A stretch of DNA of 64,000 nucleotides from the NCBI RefSeq assembly GCF_039729015.1, contig NZ_CP155792.1, positions 2,070,001 to 2,134,000 of the forward strand. Reading direction: 5' to 3'. A program made the position numbers and the translations under genes. The notes beneath the pieces are model-generated. The model searched no databases and was not told the origin of the DNA. It was given only the letters and a program-made list of their open reading frames with translations. Each line of letters starts with the position of its first letter. Within the stretch, counting starts at the first letter, position 1. This document shows positions 40,536-49,411 of this stretch, in pieces. Origin of the DNA: Blastococcus sp. HT6-30. Lineage in GTDB: Bacteria > Actinomycetota > Actinomycetes > Mycobacteriales > Geodermatophilaceae.

Positions 40536-42997
40536 CGGGCACCTCCGGACACGCTCACCAACTCCTCGGTGGCCAGGGCGGCCTCGCCACCGGTCGTGGG
40601 CGGAACTCCCTCGGTGACCGGTCGCGAGCCGGTCGTGGTGGGGGCCGGCGACGGCCCGTCGGCCTTCTCCAGGCGCTTCACGGCAGCGGCTGCGGTCTTG
40701 AAGATCGGCTGCTTCGAGGCCGCATCCCAGTCGGTGAGCGTCAGCTCGTTGGCCGCCCGGCCCCGCTTCCCGGCCGGCTCGCGCCCCTCGGGTGCGTCCC
40801 AGTAGCCGTAGTGGAACGGCAGGAAGACCACCCCGGGCCGGATGCCGCTGATCCGCAGCTTGGCCTCCACCCGGCCGCGCGGCGTGCTGATCTCCAGCAG
40901 GTCCCCCTCGGTGAACCCCCGGTCGGCCGCGTCGCCCGCCGACATCTCCACCCACACCTCCGGTGCCGCCTTCTGCAGCTGGGGGGCGCGGGCGGTCTTG
41001 GTCCGGGTGTGGAAGTGGTACAGCGTCCGGCCGGTGATCAGCTGGAACGGGAAGTCCTGGCTGGGCAGTTCGTGGGGCGGCACGTACTCCGCCGCCTTCA
41101 GGACGGCCTTGCCGCCGGGGTTCATGGCCTTGTACTCGGTGGGCGACAACGGCGCACCGGTGACCAGGTCCCGGCCGTAGTTCTCGCAGTAGCCGGGAGC
41201 TGCCCAGAACTGCCCGTCCACGTAGATGCGCTCGGTGCCGTCGGGGTGCTCCTCGTTGCACGGCCACTGGATGCCGCTGCCGCCGCGCAGCTTGTCGTAG
41301 CTCAGGCCGGTGTAGTCGCACGGCCGCCCGCGGGTGCAGTCCTTCCAGCCCTCGAACGCCTCCTCCGGCGTCGACCACTTGACCAGCGGCTGCCCGTCCT
41401 TGTCCTTCAGCCCCAGCCGGTGCGCGAAGTCGATGAAGATCTCGAGGTCGGGTTTGGCCTCACCCGGCGGCTCGACCGCCTTCTCCGACAGGTGCACGGT
41501 GCGGTCGACGTTGGTGAAGGTGCCGGTCTTCTCCCCCCAGGTCGCCGCGGGTAGCACGACATCGGCCAACTGCGCGGTCTCGGAGAGGAAGATGTCCTGC
41601 ACCACCAGGAACAGGCGGTCCTGGGCGAGCACGTCGCGGATCCGGCCCAGCTCGGGCAGCGAGACCGCCGGGTTGGTGGCCTGCACCCACATGAACCGGA
41701 TGGAGCCCTCCTCGGCGTACCGGAACATCTGCATGGCGTGCGTCGGCGGCGAGTAGTGCGGGATGTCCATCGGGTCGACGTTCCAGACCCGCGCGAGGTC
41801 CTTGACGTGCTCGTCGTTCGACCAGTTGCGGAAGGCCGGCAGGTCGCCGTCGGCCCCCGCCTCCCGGGTGTTCTGCGCGGTCGGCTGGCCGTTCATCTGC
41901 AGGATTCCGCACCCGGGCTTGCCGAGCATGCCGCGCACGATGTGGATGTTGTTCACCTGGACGGCCGCGGCCGTCGACTGGTGGGACTGGTAGAAGCCCT
42001 GCAGCACCGACGACAGCAGCCGCTCGGCGGTGCCGATGACGCGGGCGGCCTCCCGGATGCGCTCCGCCGGCACGTCGCAGACCTCGGCGGCCACCTCGGG
42101 CGGGTAGTTCTGCACCCGGTTCACCAGCTCCTCGTAGCCGACCGCGTGCGCCTCCACGTACCCGGCGTCGACCCAGTCGTTGGCGATGATCTCGTGCAGC
42201 AGGGCGTTCATGAGCATGAGGTTGGTGCCCGGCCGCGGGGCCAGGTGGACGGTCGCCGCGCGGGCCACCGGCGTCTCCCGGGGGTCGATGCAGACGACCG
42301 CCGGTGGGGTGGGCCCGGCCAGCCGGTCGAGGATCCGGGACCAGAGCACCGTCTGGGTCTCGGCCATGTTGTGGCCGTACAGCGCGATGACGTCGGCGTG
42401 GTCGATGTCGGTGTACGAGCCCGGCTGGCCGTCGCTGGCGAAGGACTCCTTCAGCGCGGCCGCGGCGGTGGCGGTGCACAGCCGGGTGTTCCCGTCGACG
42501 TGGTTGGTGCCGATGCCGCCGTGGGCGATGAGTCCCAGGGTGTAGTACTCCTCCAGGAACAGCTGCCCGGTGGTGTAGAAGCTGATCGCGCTGGGGCCCT
42601 GCTCGTCGAGCAGCTGCTTCGCCCGGCCGACGACCGCCTCCATCGCGGTGTCCCAGTCGGTCTCGACGAGTTCGCCGTCGCGGCGGATCAGCGGTTTCGT
42701 GAGCCGGTCGGGCGAGTTGTTGGCCTGCCAGCCGTAGAGGTCCTTCGGCCCCAGCCGACCGTGGTTGACGCGGTCGACGGCGCGCCCGCGGACGCCGACG
42801 ATGCGGTCGTCCTTGACGGCGATGTCCAGGCCGTCCCCGTTGGAGTGCAGGATCGTCGCCGACTGCACCCAGCGGTCGACGTCGTCTTCGGTCAGTCCGT
42901 CGGCGAGGTAGCTGTCCACCCGTGTGGGCCAGTCCTCGCCCGGTCCGTACGGGGTGCGTGTGCCCCACGGGTCCGCGATGCGGTCGGTGCGTCGCAC
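40532..42997 (-). CDS. Molybdopterin oxidoreductase without N-terminal Fe-S cysteines
   Basis: 821 residues, nitrate reductase/formate dehydrogenase fold. Molybdopterin domains follow in order: TGQLFLEEYYTLGLIAHGG, NTRLCTATAAAAL (metal-ligand Cys candidate), MNGQPTAQNTREAGADGDLP, and a C-terminal molydop-binding domain with LITGRTLYHFHTRTKTARA. The expected [4Fe-4S] site C-x2-C-x3-C is T48, H51, D55 and the fourth position is G83, so no cluster can bind. GTG 42997 follows CCGGAGGA. Substrate unknown; nitrate or formate related. Confidence 0.85.
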   Translation of the reverse strand: MRRTDRIADPWGTRTPYGPGEDWPTRVDSYLADGLTEDDVDRWVQSATILHSNGDGLDIAVKDDRIVGVRGRAVDRVNHGRLGPKDLYGWQANNSPDRLTKPLIRRDGELVETDWDTAMEAVVGRAKQLLDEQGPSAISFYTTGQLFLEEYYTLGLIAHGGIGTNHVDGNTRLCTATAAAALKESFASDGQPGSYTDIDHADVIALYGHNMAETQTVLWSRILDRLAGPTPPAVVCIDPRETPVARAATVHLAPRPGTNLMLMNALLHEIIANDWVDAGYVEAHAVGYEELVNRVQNYPPEVAAEVCDVPAERIREAARVIGTAERLLSSVLQGFYQSHQSTAAAVQVNNIHIVRGMLGKPGCGILQMNGQPTAQNTREAGADGDLPAFRNWSNDEHVKDLARVWNVDPMDIPHYSPPTHAMQMFRYAEEGSIRFMWVQATNPAVSLPELGRIRDVLAQDRLFLVVQDIFLSETAQLADVVLPAATWGEKTGTFTNVDRTVHLSEKAVEPPGEAKPDLEIFIDFAHRLGLKDKDGQPLVKWSTPEEAFEGWKDCTRGRPCDYTGLSYDKLRGGSGIQWPCNEEHPDGTERIYVDGQFWAAPGYCENYGRDLVTGAPLSPTEYKAMNPGGKAVLKAAEYVPPHELPSQDFPFQLITGRTLYHFHTRTKTARAPQLQKAAPEVWVEMSAGDAADRGFTEGDLLEISTPRGRVEAKLRISGIRPGVVFLPFHYGYWDAPEGREPAGKRGRAANELTLTDWDAASKQPIFKTAAAAVKRLEKADGPSPAPTTTGSRPVTEGVPPTTGGEAALATEELVSVSGGAR

Positions 42998-43156
42998 GGT
43001 CGTCCTCCGGGAGGTCGATGGTGTTCCAGGCCCGCCCCGTGCCCGGCCGGCCGCCGGTTGCAACACCCACCTGGGCTGTCGGGAGCAGCTGACACGGTTT
43101 CGTCACATCGGCCCGGCCCCCACGGCGACACGTGCACCTGCCGCCGCGGGCGTCGG

Positions 43157-43693
43157 TCAGGCTTTCGCGCCGCGGGTGACGTCGTCGGCACCCGCGATCC
43201 CCTCGAGCGCGGAACCGGCGCCGTACTTCTCCGCCGGGATGACGCTCAGCGAGCCGTCGCTCTCGAGCACGACCGCGGCCACGTCGGCCAGGTCGCCGGC
43301 CCCGGAGGCGCGGACCGCCTGGCGGATCTCGGAGATGCCCACCCGCACCTCCCGCATCCGGTCGCGCACCGGCTCGCCGTTCCGCAGCACCAGCGTGGGC
43401 CGGGACGTGACGACGGTCCGCAACCCCGGCCACCGGACCGTGAGCCATGCGACCACCGCCTGCAGCAGCGCCAGCAGCCCCAGGGCGACGGCGCCCTCGG
43501 TCCAGGCGACGTCGCTGCTGAGCAGGATGGTGGCCAGGGTGGAGCCCAGCGCCACGGTGACCACCAGGTCGAAGGCGTTGAGCTTGGTGAGCGTCCGCTT
43601 GCCGGAGAGCCGCAGGACCGCCACGACGGTCACGTACGCCGCCGATCCCACCAGCAGCACCCGGACCACACCGGACCATTCGTCGAACCACAT
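43157..43693 (-). CDS. DUF421 membrane protein (YetF-like)
   Basis: 178 residues. Three membrane helices in the first 90 residues contain LRLSGKRTLTKLNAFDLVVT and VALGSTLATILLS, the DUF421 signature, followed by a soluble domain (ISEIRQAVRASG). The family's role is unknown. ATG 43693 is nine bases past the antiporter stop, so the two genes are probably co-transcribed. Confidence 0.88.
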   Translation of the reverse strand: MWFDEWSGVVRVLLVGSAAYVTVVAVLRLSGKRTLTKLNAFDLVVTVALGSTLATILLSSDVAWTEGAVALGLLALLQAVVAWLTVRWPGLRTVVTSRPTLVLRNGEPVRDRMREVRVGISEIRQAVRASGAGDLADVAAVVLESDGSLSVIPAEKYGAGSALEGIAGADDVTRGAKA

Positions 43694-43702
43694 GGGGTGC
43701 CC

Positions 43703-44983
43703 CTACCCGTCCGGCCCCGGAGTCGACGCAGATCGGTCCCGATCGTGATCTCCGGTGTCGTCCTGCTCGTCGCGGCCCTTCGGGCCGGCGACCTTGCGGT
43801 AGAGAACGCGCCCCGGCGTCGCCGTCAGGCCGTGCACCACGGTGCTGGCCGCCACCACGAGTGTGCCGGCGACCAGGACGACCGGGTCCATCGACAACCG
43901 TTCGGACTCCAGCGTCAGGTAGAACAGCGCCGAGACACCGATCGGGCCGAACCAGCCCAGGTAAGCGGCGTCCGGTCGGGCCAGGTGCAGGGGACGGCGG
44001 AGCAGGTAGACGACGGGGGGCCGGCGAAGCACCAGTACCAGCACGGTGAAGAGCAGGCCGCCCCAGCCGAGGGTGCGCCACTCCGACCACGGCAGGATCG
44101 CACCGAAGGCCAGGAACAGCGGGAGGACGACGAACCGGTTCACCGCCTCGTCGATGCGTACGTCCGCGGTGCGCTCCCGGCCGGTGCTGACCGCGTTGAA
44201 GGCCAGGCCGCAGACGAACACCGCCAGGATCCCGTCGACCCGGATCAGCCCACCGACGCCGAGCACGGCGAAGGCCAGGACCACCGTGAAGACCAGCTCG
44301 GGCCCTGGATCGGTCGCCCCGTGCTCGGCGCCGGCGCGCAGCGCGCGGCCACCCAGCCAGCCGAGCAGCACGCCGAGCAGAACGGCGCCGGCGACGTCCC
44401 ACAGCGACTCCACCAGCGCCTCACCCATGGACAGCGGACCGGCCAGGGCGATGGCGACGAGGACCAACGGCAGGGCCAGGCCGTCGTTGGCCCCGGACTC
44501 CAGGGAGAGCAGCTGGCGGTCGTGCCCGGGCAGATCCTCCTCGGCCGGCTTGCCGGTGGCGACGGTGGAGGCCAGGACCGGGTCGGTCGGCGTCAGCGCA
44601 GCCCCGATCAGCGCCGCCACCCCGAGCCCGACGCCGAGGGTCAGCGCGGCCAGCCCGGCGGTGACGAACGCCATCGCCGGCATCACCACGGCCAGCAGCA
44701 GGAGCACCTGCCGCCAGCGGGTGCGCGCGAGGCGGAACGGGTAGCGCAGCGCCACCGACATGACCGACATCGCCAGCAGCAGCCGGGCGGCGGTGTGCAG
44801 CCACGCGTGGTCCTCGAGCAGGTCGGGCAGCGGCAGCACGCCCAACACCGCCGGGCCGAGGACGACGCCGATGCCGAGCGCCAGGAGCGGCTCGCTGACC
44901 GGCAGCCGGCGGATCCAGTCCGACCACGCCGCGGCGACGAGCGCCAGGGCGCCCGCCGCCGCGAGCAGCACGTCGACGGTCAT
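43703..44983 (-). CDS. Na+/H+ (cation:proton) antiporter, CPA1 type
   Basis: 426 residues with about twelve helices. The ion-binding region has ALTPTDPVLASTVATGKPAE and LESGANDGLALPLVL, the TPTDP and ND patterns typical of NhaP/CPA1 exchangers. The C-terminal 25 residues are charged. It exports Na+ or K+ in exchange for protons. ATG 44983 is preferred over upstream in-frame starts that overlap the Cys-rich gene's end. Confidence 0.88.
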   Translation of the reverse strand: MTVDVLLAAAGALALVAAAWSDWIRRLPVSEPLLALGIGVVLGPAVLGVLPLPDLLEDHAWLHTAARLLLAMSVMSVALRYPFRLARTRWRQVLLLLAVVMPAMAFVTAGLAALTLGVGLGVAALIGAALTPTDPVLASTVATGKPAEEDLPGHDRQLLSLESGANDGLALPLVLVAIALAGPLSMGEALVESLWDVAGAVLLGVLLGWLGGRALRAGAEHGATDPGPELVFTVVLAFAVLGVGGLIRVDGILAVFVCGLAFNAVSTGRERTADVRIDEAVNRFVVLPLFLAFGAILPWSEWRTLGWGGLLFTVLVLVLRRPPVVYLLRRPLHLARPDAAYLGWFGPIGVSALFYLTLESERLSMDPVVLVAGTLVVAASTVVHGLTATPGRVLYRKVAGPKGRDEQDDTGDHDRDRSASTPGPDG

Positions 44984-45023
44984 CGTGCCCCGCCGGACTC
45001 GTTCCAGACGTGCAGCACGGTGG

Positions 45024-45431
45024 TCAGCCCAGGCTGGCGATGAGCTCCCGGCACGCCGTCTCGCAGCGGCGGCAGGCCTCGGCGCAGACACGGCAGTGCT
45101 CGTGCATCTCGGCGTGCTGCGCGCACTCGTCGCCGCAGGCCTTGCACGCGGCGGCGCAGGCCTCGAGGACCGCCCGGGTGAGGTTGGCGTCGTAGCCGGT
45201 GTGCCGGGACAGCACGCGCCCCGTGGTGTCGCAGATGTCGGCGCAGTCGGCGTTGGTGCGGATGCACTTGGTCAGCTCGGCGACCATGTCCTCGCTGAGG
45301 CAGGCGTCGGCGCACGCGGTGCACGCCTGGGCGCACTCGAAGCAGGCCTCGATGCACTCGAGGAGCTTCTGCTTGTCCACCCCGCCCAGGTCCTTCGGGT
45401 AGGTGTCGAGCATCTGCGCGGCGACGGTCAC
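45024..45431 (-). CDS. Four-helix-bundle copper-storage protein (Csp)
   Basis: 135 residues containing 18 cysteines. Repeats such as CIEACFECAQACTACADAC and EACAAACKACGDECAQH line the inside of a four-helix bundle, as in Csp3. No signal peptide is seen, so it should store cuprous ions in the cytoplasm. GTG 45431 follows AAGGAG. It faces away from the FNT gene with no other copper gene nearby. Confidence 0.93.
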   Translation of the reverse strand: MTVAAQMLDTYPKDLGGVDKQKLLECIEACFECAQACTACADACLSEDMVAELTKCIRTNADCADICDTTGRVLSRHTGYDANLTRAVLEACAAACKACGDECAQHAEMHEHCRVCAEACRRCETACRELIASLG

Positions 45432-45583
45432 GTCGGACTCCTTCACGGTCTCGGCCCGGTGCGCGGTCACGTCCGGGGCTCTCGCCGCGGGACGCCCTAC
45501 CCCGCGCCCGCGGCGGGCACACCATCGACCATGACGATTGTGTGACGGCGCTCCGGCCGACCGGGTGGCGCGGGAGGCCCCGG

Positions 45584-46434
45584 TCAGGCCCGCTCCGCGG
45601 GCTCGGCCGCGTCGGCCTCCGCCGAGGTGCCCGGCGTCTCGCGCAGGAACAGGTACCAGTACGACGTCGCCACGAACACCACCGCGCCGACCAGGTTGCC
45701 GACCCCGGCGAGCAGCCAGTTCAGGAGCACGTCCCCCAGCCGATGTCCTCGACGCCGGCGAAGATCGCCGCGGGGAGGAAGAACATGTTGGCGACCACGT
45801 GGTCGAAGCCCATCGCCACGAACGCCATGATCGGGAAGAAGATCGCCAGGATCTTGCCCGAGACCGTCGTCGCCGCCAGCGACATCCACACGGCGAGGCA
45901 GACCAGCCAGTTGCACCCGACCGCACGCAGGAAGGTCTGCCACGGCGTCTCCCCCAGCGCCTTGCCCTCGGCGATGCTTACCAGCCGTTCGTGGGTCAGC
46001 CCGGCGGCACCGGTCGCGTCCGCGTCGCCGATCACCCCGGTCTGCACCGCGAGGAAGTAGGCCACGAGCAGCGCCCCGGCCAGGTTGCCCAGGAGCACCA
46101 GCGTGAGGTTGCGGGCGACGTCGCCGAGGCCGAGCTTGCCGTTCATGGCGCCGAAGGGGACCAGCAGCATGTTCCCGGTGGCGAGGTCGGAGCCCGCGAT
46201 CAGCACGAGCACGAGGCCGAGGGTGAAGGCCGCACCGGTGAAGAGCGTGGGCAGCGTGCCCCAGGTGGCCGGGTCCAGGCCCGAGGAGACGGTGATCGCC
46301 ACCAGCCCGCCGAAGGCGATGTAGGCGCCGGCGAGGAAGGCGCTGACCAGCACCCGGTCCCACGTGCGGTGCACCTTCTTGGCACCGGTCGCGGCCGCTA
46401 CCTGGGCCATCTCCTGCGGTTCACGAGCCGCCAT
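45584..46434 (-). pseudogene. Formate/nitrite (FNT) channel with -1 frameshift
   Basis: From ATG 46434, 225 residues read as an FNT channel (AFLAGAYIAFGGLVAITVSS, GNLAGALLVAYFLAVQ, then NWLVCLAVWMSLAATTVSGK), ending with GVEDIGWGTCS and a premature stop. After a missing base in a run of five Gs on the coding strand (45733-45737) the normal last helix resumes: DVLLNWLLAGVGNLVGAVV, then YWYLFLRETPG to the stop at 45584. Restored length 283 matches the family. A sequencing error, recent mutation or slippage would all fit. Confidence 0.85.
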
Positions 46435-46596
46435 GGTCGCCTCCTCGGGGTGGTGCCTGCTTACCACAGCAGCCTCCCGCCGGGTCGGCCCGGCGGCAAA
46501 CCGAGGACGGGAACCGGCGCTGTGGCACCCGCGACGCGGATTGTTACAGCGGCTGCAACGGACCGCGCCTGCGTCCCGACCCCGCATCGGCCCCCG

Positions 46597-46633
46597 GCGC
46601 CGGTTCGGTGCAGTGACCGCACCGAACCGGCGC
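46597..46633 (-). terminator. Intrinsic terminator after the intradiol dioxygenase gene
   Basis: A perfect 15-bp inverted repeat (46597-46611 and 46619-46633, loop seven bases) six bases past the dioxygenase stop codon. Confidence 0.85.
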
Positions 46634-46639
46634 GGCCGG

Positions 46640-47503
46640 TCAGCCCTGGCGCTGGAGCACGAAGTCGTACCGGGACTCCAACCACGGCACGTCGAGGGAT
46701 CCGCCGTCGGGCGTCCGGCCCGGCTCCCGGGCGTCGAAGGAGGTGACCAGCTCCTGCTTGGTGCCGAAGACGACATCGCTGTCCAGGTACTGCGCCCCCT
46801 CCTGGAACAGGTGGGTGATGAGCGGCTCGAACCCGGGCACGTTGATCAGGAAGTGGACGTGCGCCGGCCGGAAGTGGCTGATGCCGGTACGGGCGACCAG
46901 GTCGCCGACCGGGCCGTCCATCGGGATCGAGTAGCCCAGGGGCGCGATCGTGCGCACGCAGTACTCGCCATCCGGCCCGGTCGTGTACTTGGCGCGCAGC
47001 CGGGCCTCGTCCACCTCGGCCAGCTGCGACTCGTAGAACCCCTCCGAGTCCGACTGCCAGACGTCGAGGACCGCACCGGCGACCGGGGCGCCGTCGAGGT
47101 CGGTCACCCGCCCGTGCAGGAACAGCGGCACCCCGGGCAGCCCGTCGGACATGTCCTCGGCGAAACCCAGCTCGGGGGAGCCCTCGATGTGGAAGGGGCC
47201 GAGCACCGTCGCCGGGGTGGCCCGGGGGTCCAGCCGGTGGTTCATCTGGACGACCAGCATCGACAGGCCGAGCACGTCGGAGGCGAGGATGAACTCCTCG
47301 CGCTTCTCGGTGCTGATCTTCCCCGTGGCGGTGAGCCACTGCATCGCGGCCATCCACTCGGCCTCGGTGAGCCGGACCTCGCGGGCGAAGTCGTGCAGGT
47401 GCCGCACGAGCGCCGTCATGACCTCGGCCAGCCGCGGATCGCGAGCGGTCGCCCACCGCTCCGCCGCCAGTTCGGTGATGTTGTCCTCGGTGACCAGTTG
47501 CAC
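46640..47503 (-). CDS. Intradiol ring-cleavage dioxygenase (hydroxyquinol/catechol 1,2-dioxygenase)
   Basis: 287 residues. The helical N-terminal dimerisation domain (about 10-95) is followed by a beta domain with ferric ligands: Tyr in SEGFYESQ, Tyr in LGYSIPMD, His in RPAHVHFLI (two His). MNHRLDPRATPATVLGPFHI is characteristic. It cleaves between hydroxyls of catechol or hydroxyquinol to a muconate or maleylacetate. The sequence style favours hydroxyquinol 1,2-dioxygenase. No maleylacetate reductase is adjacent, so the pathway cannot be completed from here. Confidence 0.9.
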   Translation of the reverse strand: MQLVTEDNITELAAERWATARDPRLAEVMTALVRHLHDFAREVRLTEAEWMAAMQWLTATGKISTEKREEFILASDVLGLSMLVVQMNHRLDPRATPATVLGPFHIEGSPELGFAEDMSDGLPGVPLFLHGRVTDLDGAPVAGAVLDVWQSDSEGFYESQLAEVDEARLRAKYTTGPDGEYCVRTIAPLGYSIPMDGPVGDLVARTGISHFRPAHVHFLINVPGFEPLITHLFQEGAQYLDSDVVFGTKQELVTSFDAREPGRTPDGGSLDVPWLESRYDFVLQRQG

Positions 47504-47523
47504 GCCGATCCTCCTGCCGTCCG

Positions 47524-47547
47524 GCGCGGCCGGTGCCCCGGCCGCGC
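47524..47547 (-). terminator. Hairpin in the dioxygenase leader
   Basis: A perfect ten-bp GC stem (47524-47533/47538-47547) with a four-base loop, 20 bases upstream of the dioxygenase ATG. It is a second hairpin after the oxidoreductase gene; as it lies in the dioxygenase leader it could also act on translation. Confidence 0.6.
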
Positions 47548-47557
47548 GACCTCTCGC

Positions 47558-47576
47558 CCCCGCGGCTCCCGCGGGG
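47558..47576 (-). terminator. Terminator hairpin after the zinc-alcohol-dehydrogenase-like gene
   Basis: CCCCGCGG-CTC-CCGCGGGG, eight-bp stem and three-base loop, ten bases past the stop at 47587. Confidence 0.65.
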
Positions 47577-47586
47577 TCGTGCTCGT

Positions 47587-48558
47587 TCAGGGCGTCAGCA
47601 CGAGCCGGACGCCGGGGTCGCCGGTCGCCTGCCGGCGCCAGGCGGCGGCGACGTCGGCGAGCGGAAGCTCCTCGTGGGCCACGGCCATGCGGCCCGCAGC
47701 GGCCTCACGGGCGATGGCCGTGACCGCGTCGGCCCGCTGGGCCGGCGTGAGCGCGTTGTTCGTGTAGCCGAGCACCGACGCCGACCTCGACCGCAGCCCC
47801 GCGGAGGAGAACTCCGCGGAGTCCCCGGCCGCGCCGCCGAGGTTGACCAGCCGCCCGCCGGGCGAGAGGGCCTGGGCGGCCGCTGTGGCGGCCGGCCCGA
47901 ACACCGGGTCGACGACGAGGTCCAGGCGCCCCCCGGCGGCGTCGGCGAACCGGGTGGCGAGGGTGCCGGTCTCGCCGTCCAGCGCGACGACCGCGTCGGC
48001 GCCGGCGGCCAGGGCGCGCTCGCGCGCCGTCGCCGACCGGGCGCCCGCGACCACCCGGCCCGCACCGAGGATCCGGGCCGCGGCCACCGCGGCCTGGCCC
48101 ACCGCGCCGCCGGCGCCGAGGACGAGCACGTGCTCGCCCGGGCGGAGCCCGCCGCGCCCGGTGAGCGACATCCAGGCGGCGACCGCGGACAGGCCGAGGG
48201 CGGCCATCGCCGCATCGGGGACGTCGGCATGCACCGGCACGAGGTCGTCGGCTGCGACCGCGCACCGCTGCGCCAGACTGCCGTCCCCCGGCGCCATGCC
48301 GGCGGCGGTGCTGAACCAAACGCGGGTGCCGGGCGCGGCACCGGGCCCGCTCTCCACGACCCCCGTTCCCTGCACCCCGGGGACGTAGGGCACGGCGGGG
48401 CGCCCGAAGTAGGACGTGCCCGACGCGCAGAGCAGGTCCAGCGGGACCAGCGGGGCCGCGGTCACCCGGACGACCGTCGACGCCGGTCCGGGCTGGGGAT
48501 CGGGATGCTCGCGGAACTCCGGGGCCTCCCCCGGCGTGTGCAGGACGGCGGCGCGCAC
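47587..48558 (-). CDS. Quinone-oxidoreductase/alcohol-dehydrogenase-like MDR protein
   Basis: 323 residues of the medium-chain reductase family. GroES-like half about 1-125 (VPGVQGTGVVESGPGA), then a Rossmann half with VLVLGAGGAVGQAAVAAARI and LVNLGGAAGDSAEFSS. There are no structural or catalytic zinc cysteines, so it is a zinc-free NADPH:quinone oxidoreductase or enoyl reductase. The substrate is unknown. It follows the CoA-transferase/lyase pair with a ten-base gap, so it may act on their product. Confidence 0.83.
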   Translation of the reverse strand: MRAAVLHTPGEAPEFREHPDPQPGPASTVVRVTAAPLVPLDLLCASGTSYFGRPAVPYVPGVQGTGVVESGPGAAPGTRVWFSTAAGMAPGDGSLAQRCAVAADDLVPVHADVPDAAMAALGLSAVAAWMSLTGRGGLRPGEHVLVLGAGGAVGQAAVAAARILGAGRVVAGARSATARERALAAGADAVVALDGETGTLATRFADAAGGRLDLVVDPVFGPAATAAAQALSPGGRLVNLGGAAGDSAEFSSAGLRSRSASVLGYTNNALTPAQRADAVTAIAREAAAGRMAVAHEELPLADVAAAWRRQATGDPGVRLVLTP

Positions 48559-48568
48559 GGCCGGCGCC

Positions 48569-49411
48569 TCAGCCCGGCGCGCCGTCGCCGGCGACCGGCA
48601 GCGGCGGCGGGACGAACGGATCGGGGTCCACCGGCCGGTTGTTGAGGTCGACGGACAGGAAGACCTCGTTGGCGACCGGGTGCCGCAGCTCCTCGGCGAG
48701 CTGGCCGATCAGCCCGGCGGTCCGCGCCAGCAGCGCGAAGCCGCGGAGCAGCTCCAGCGGCAGGCCGAGATCGGCCAGGGCCGCACCGCAGACACCGGCG
48801 CCGTTGAGCGGGAGCTGCTTGCCGAGCACCTCCCGGTGCACCCGCCCGATGGCGGCGAACAGCGACAGGTGGGGGCCGTAGAGCCCCTCCTCGGCCGCGA
48901 TCTCGAACAGCCGGGGCGTGCGCGGGTCGCCCTGCTTGTGCACGTGGTGGCCCAGGCCCGGGACGAACCGCTTGGCCGTGCGCTGCGCGGTCACCGTCGC
49001 CAGGGCGAGGGCGTCCCAGCCGGCGTCGTCGGTGGGGAGGTCGCCGTCCACGGAGGCGAGGACGTCGTGCAGGAACCGGCCGCAGTCCTCCGTCACGCCG
49101 AGGAACCGGGAGCCGCCGCCGAGGAGGCCGGCCGCCAGGGCGCCCTGGATCGAGTCGGGGGCCGACAGGTAGGTCAGCCGGGTGACGATCGCGGTCGGGG
49201 TGAAGCCGTGGTCGGCCAGCGCGGCGAGCACCGCCTCGAACACGCGGGTCTCCCCCTGGCTGGGGCGCCGCTGGGTGGCCAGCCAGAAGGCCAGCTCGCC
49301 GAAGCCCACCCGGCCCATGACGTCGCCGGCCAGGTCGCTGCCGAGCAGCGTGATCTTGTCCAGGCTGGAGGCGCCCAGCGCGGTCGGGTAGCCGGGTCGC
49401 TCGTCGCTCAC
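48569..49411 (-). CDS. Citryl-CoA lyase/citrate synthase-fold enzyme
   Basis: 280 residues, shorter than citrate synthase (about 370-430). Conserved active-site regions remain: VPGLGHHVHKQGDPRTPRLF with the catalytic His and the Arg, and GLPLELLRGFALLARTAG. Similar proteins are annotated citryl-CoA lyase, which cleaves a citryl-CoA type thioester to acetyl-CoA and an oxoacid. Start GTG 49411 overlaps the CoA-transferase stop by four bases, so the two act in succession. Confidence 0.84.
   Translation of the reverse strand: MSDERPGYPTALGASSLDKITLLGSDLAGDVMGRVGFGELAFWLATQRRPSQGETRVFEAVLAALADHGFTPTAIVTRLTYLSAPDSIQGALAAGLLGGGSRFLGVTEDCGRFLHDVLASVDGDLPTDDAGWDALALATVTAQRTAKRFVPGLGHHVHKQGDPRTPRLFEIAAEEGLYGPHLSLFAAIGRVHREVLGKQLPLNGAGVCGAALADLGLPLELLRGFALLARTAGLIGQLAEELRHPVANEVFLSVDLNNRPVDPDPFVPPPLPVAGDGAPG

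Noticed and set aside
41738-45043. A 1101-codon plus-strand open frame antisense to the molybdoenzyme and antiporter genes
   Set aside because: Its translation is low-complexity Arg/Gly/Val/His/Pro-rich, without domains, and mirrors GC-rich third positions of the real minus-strand genes.
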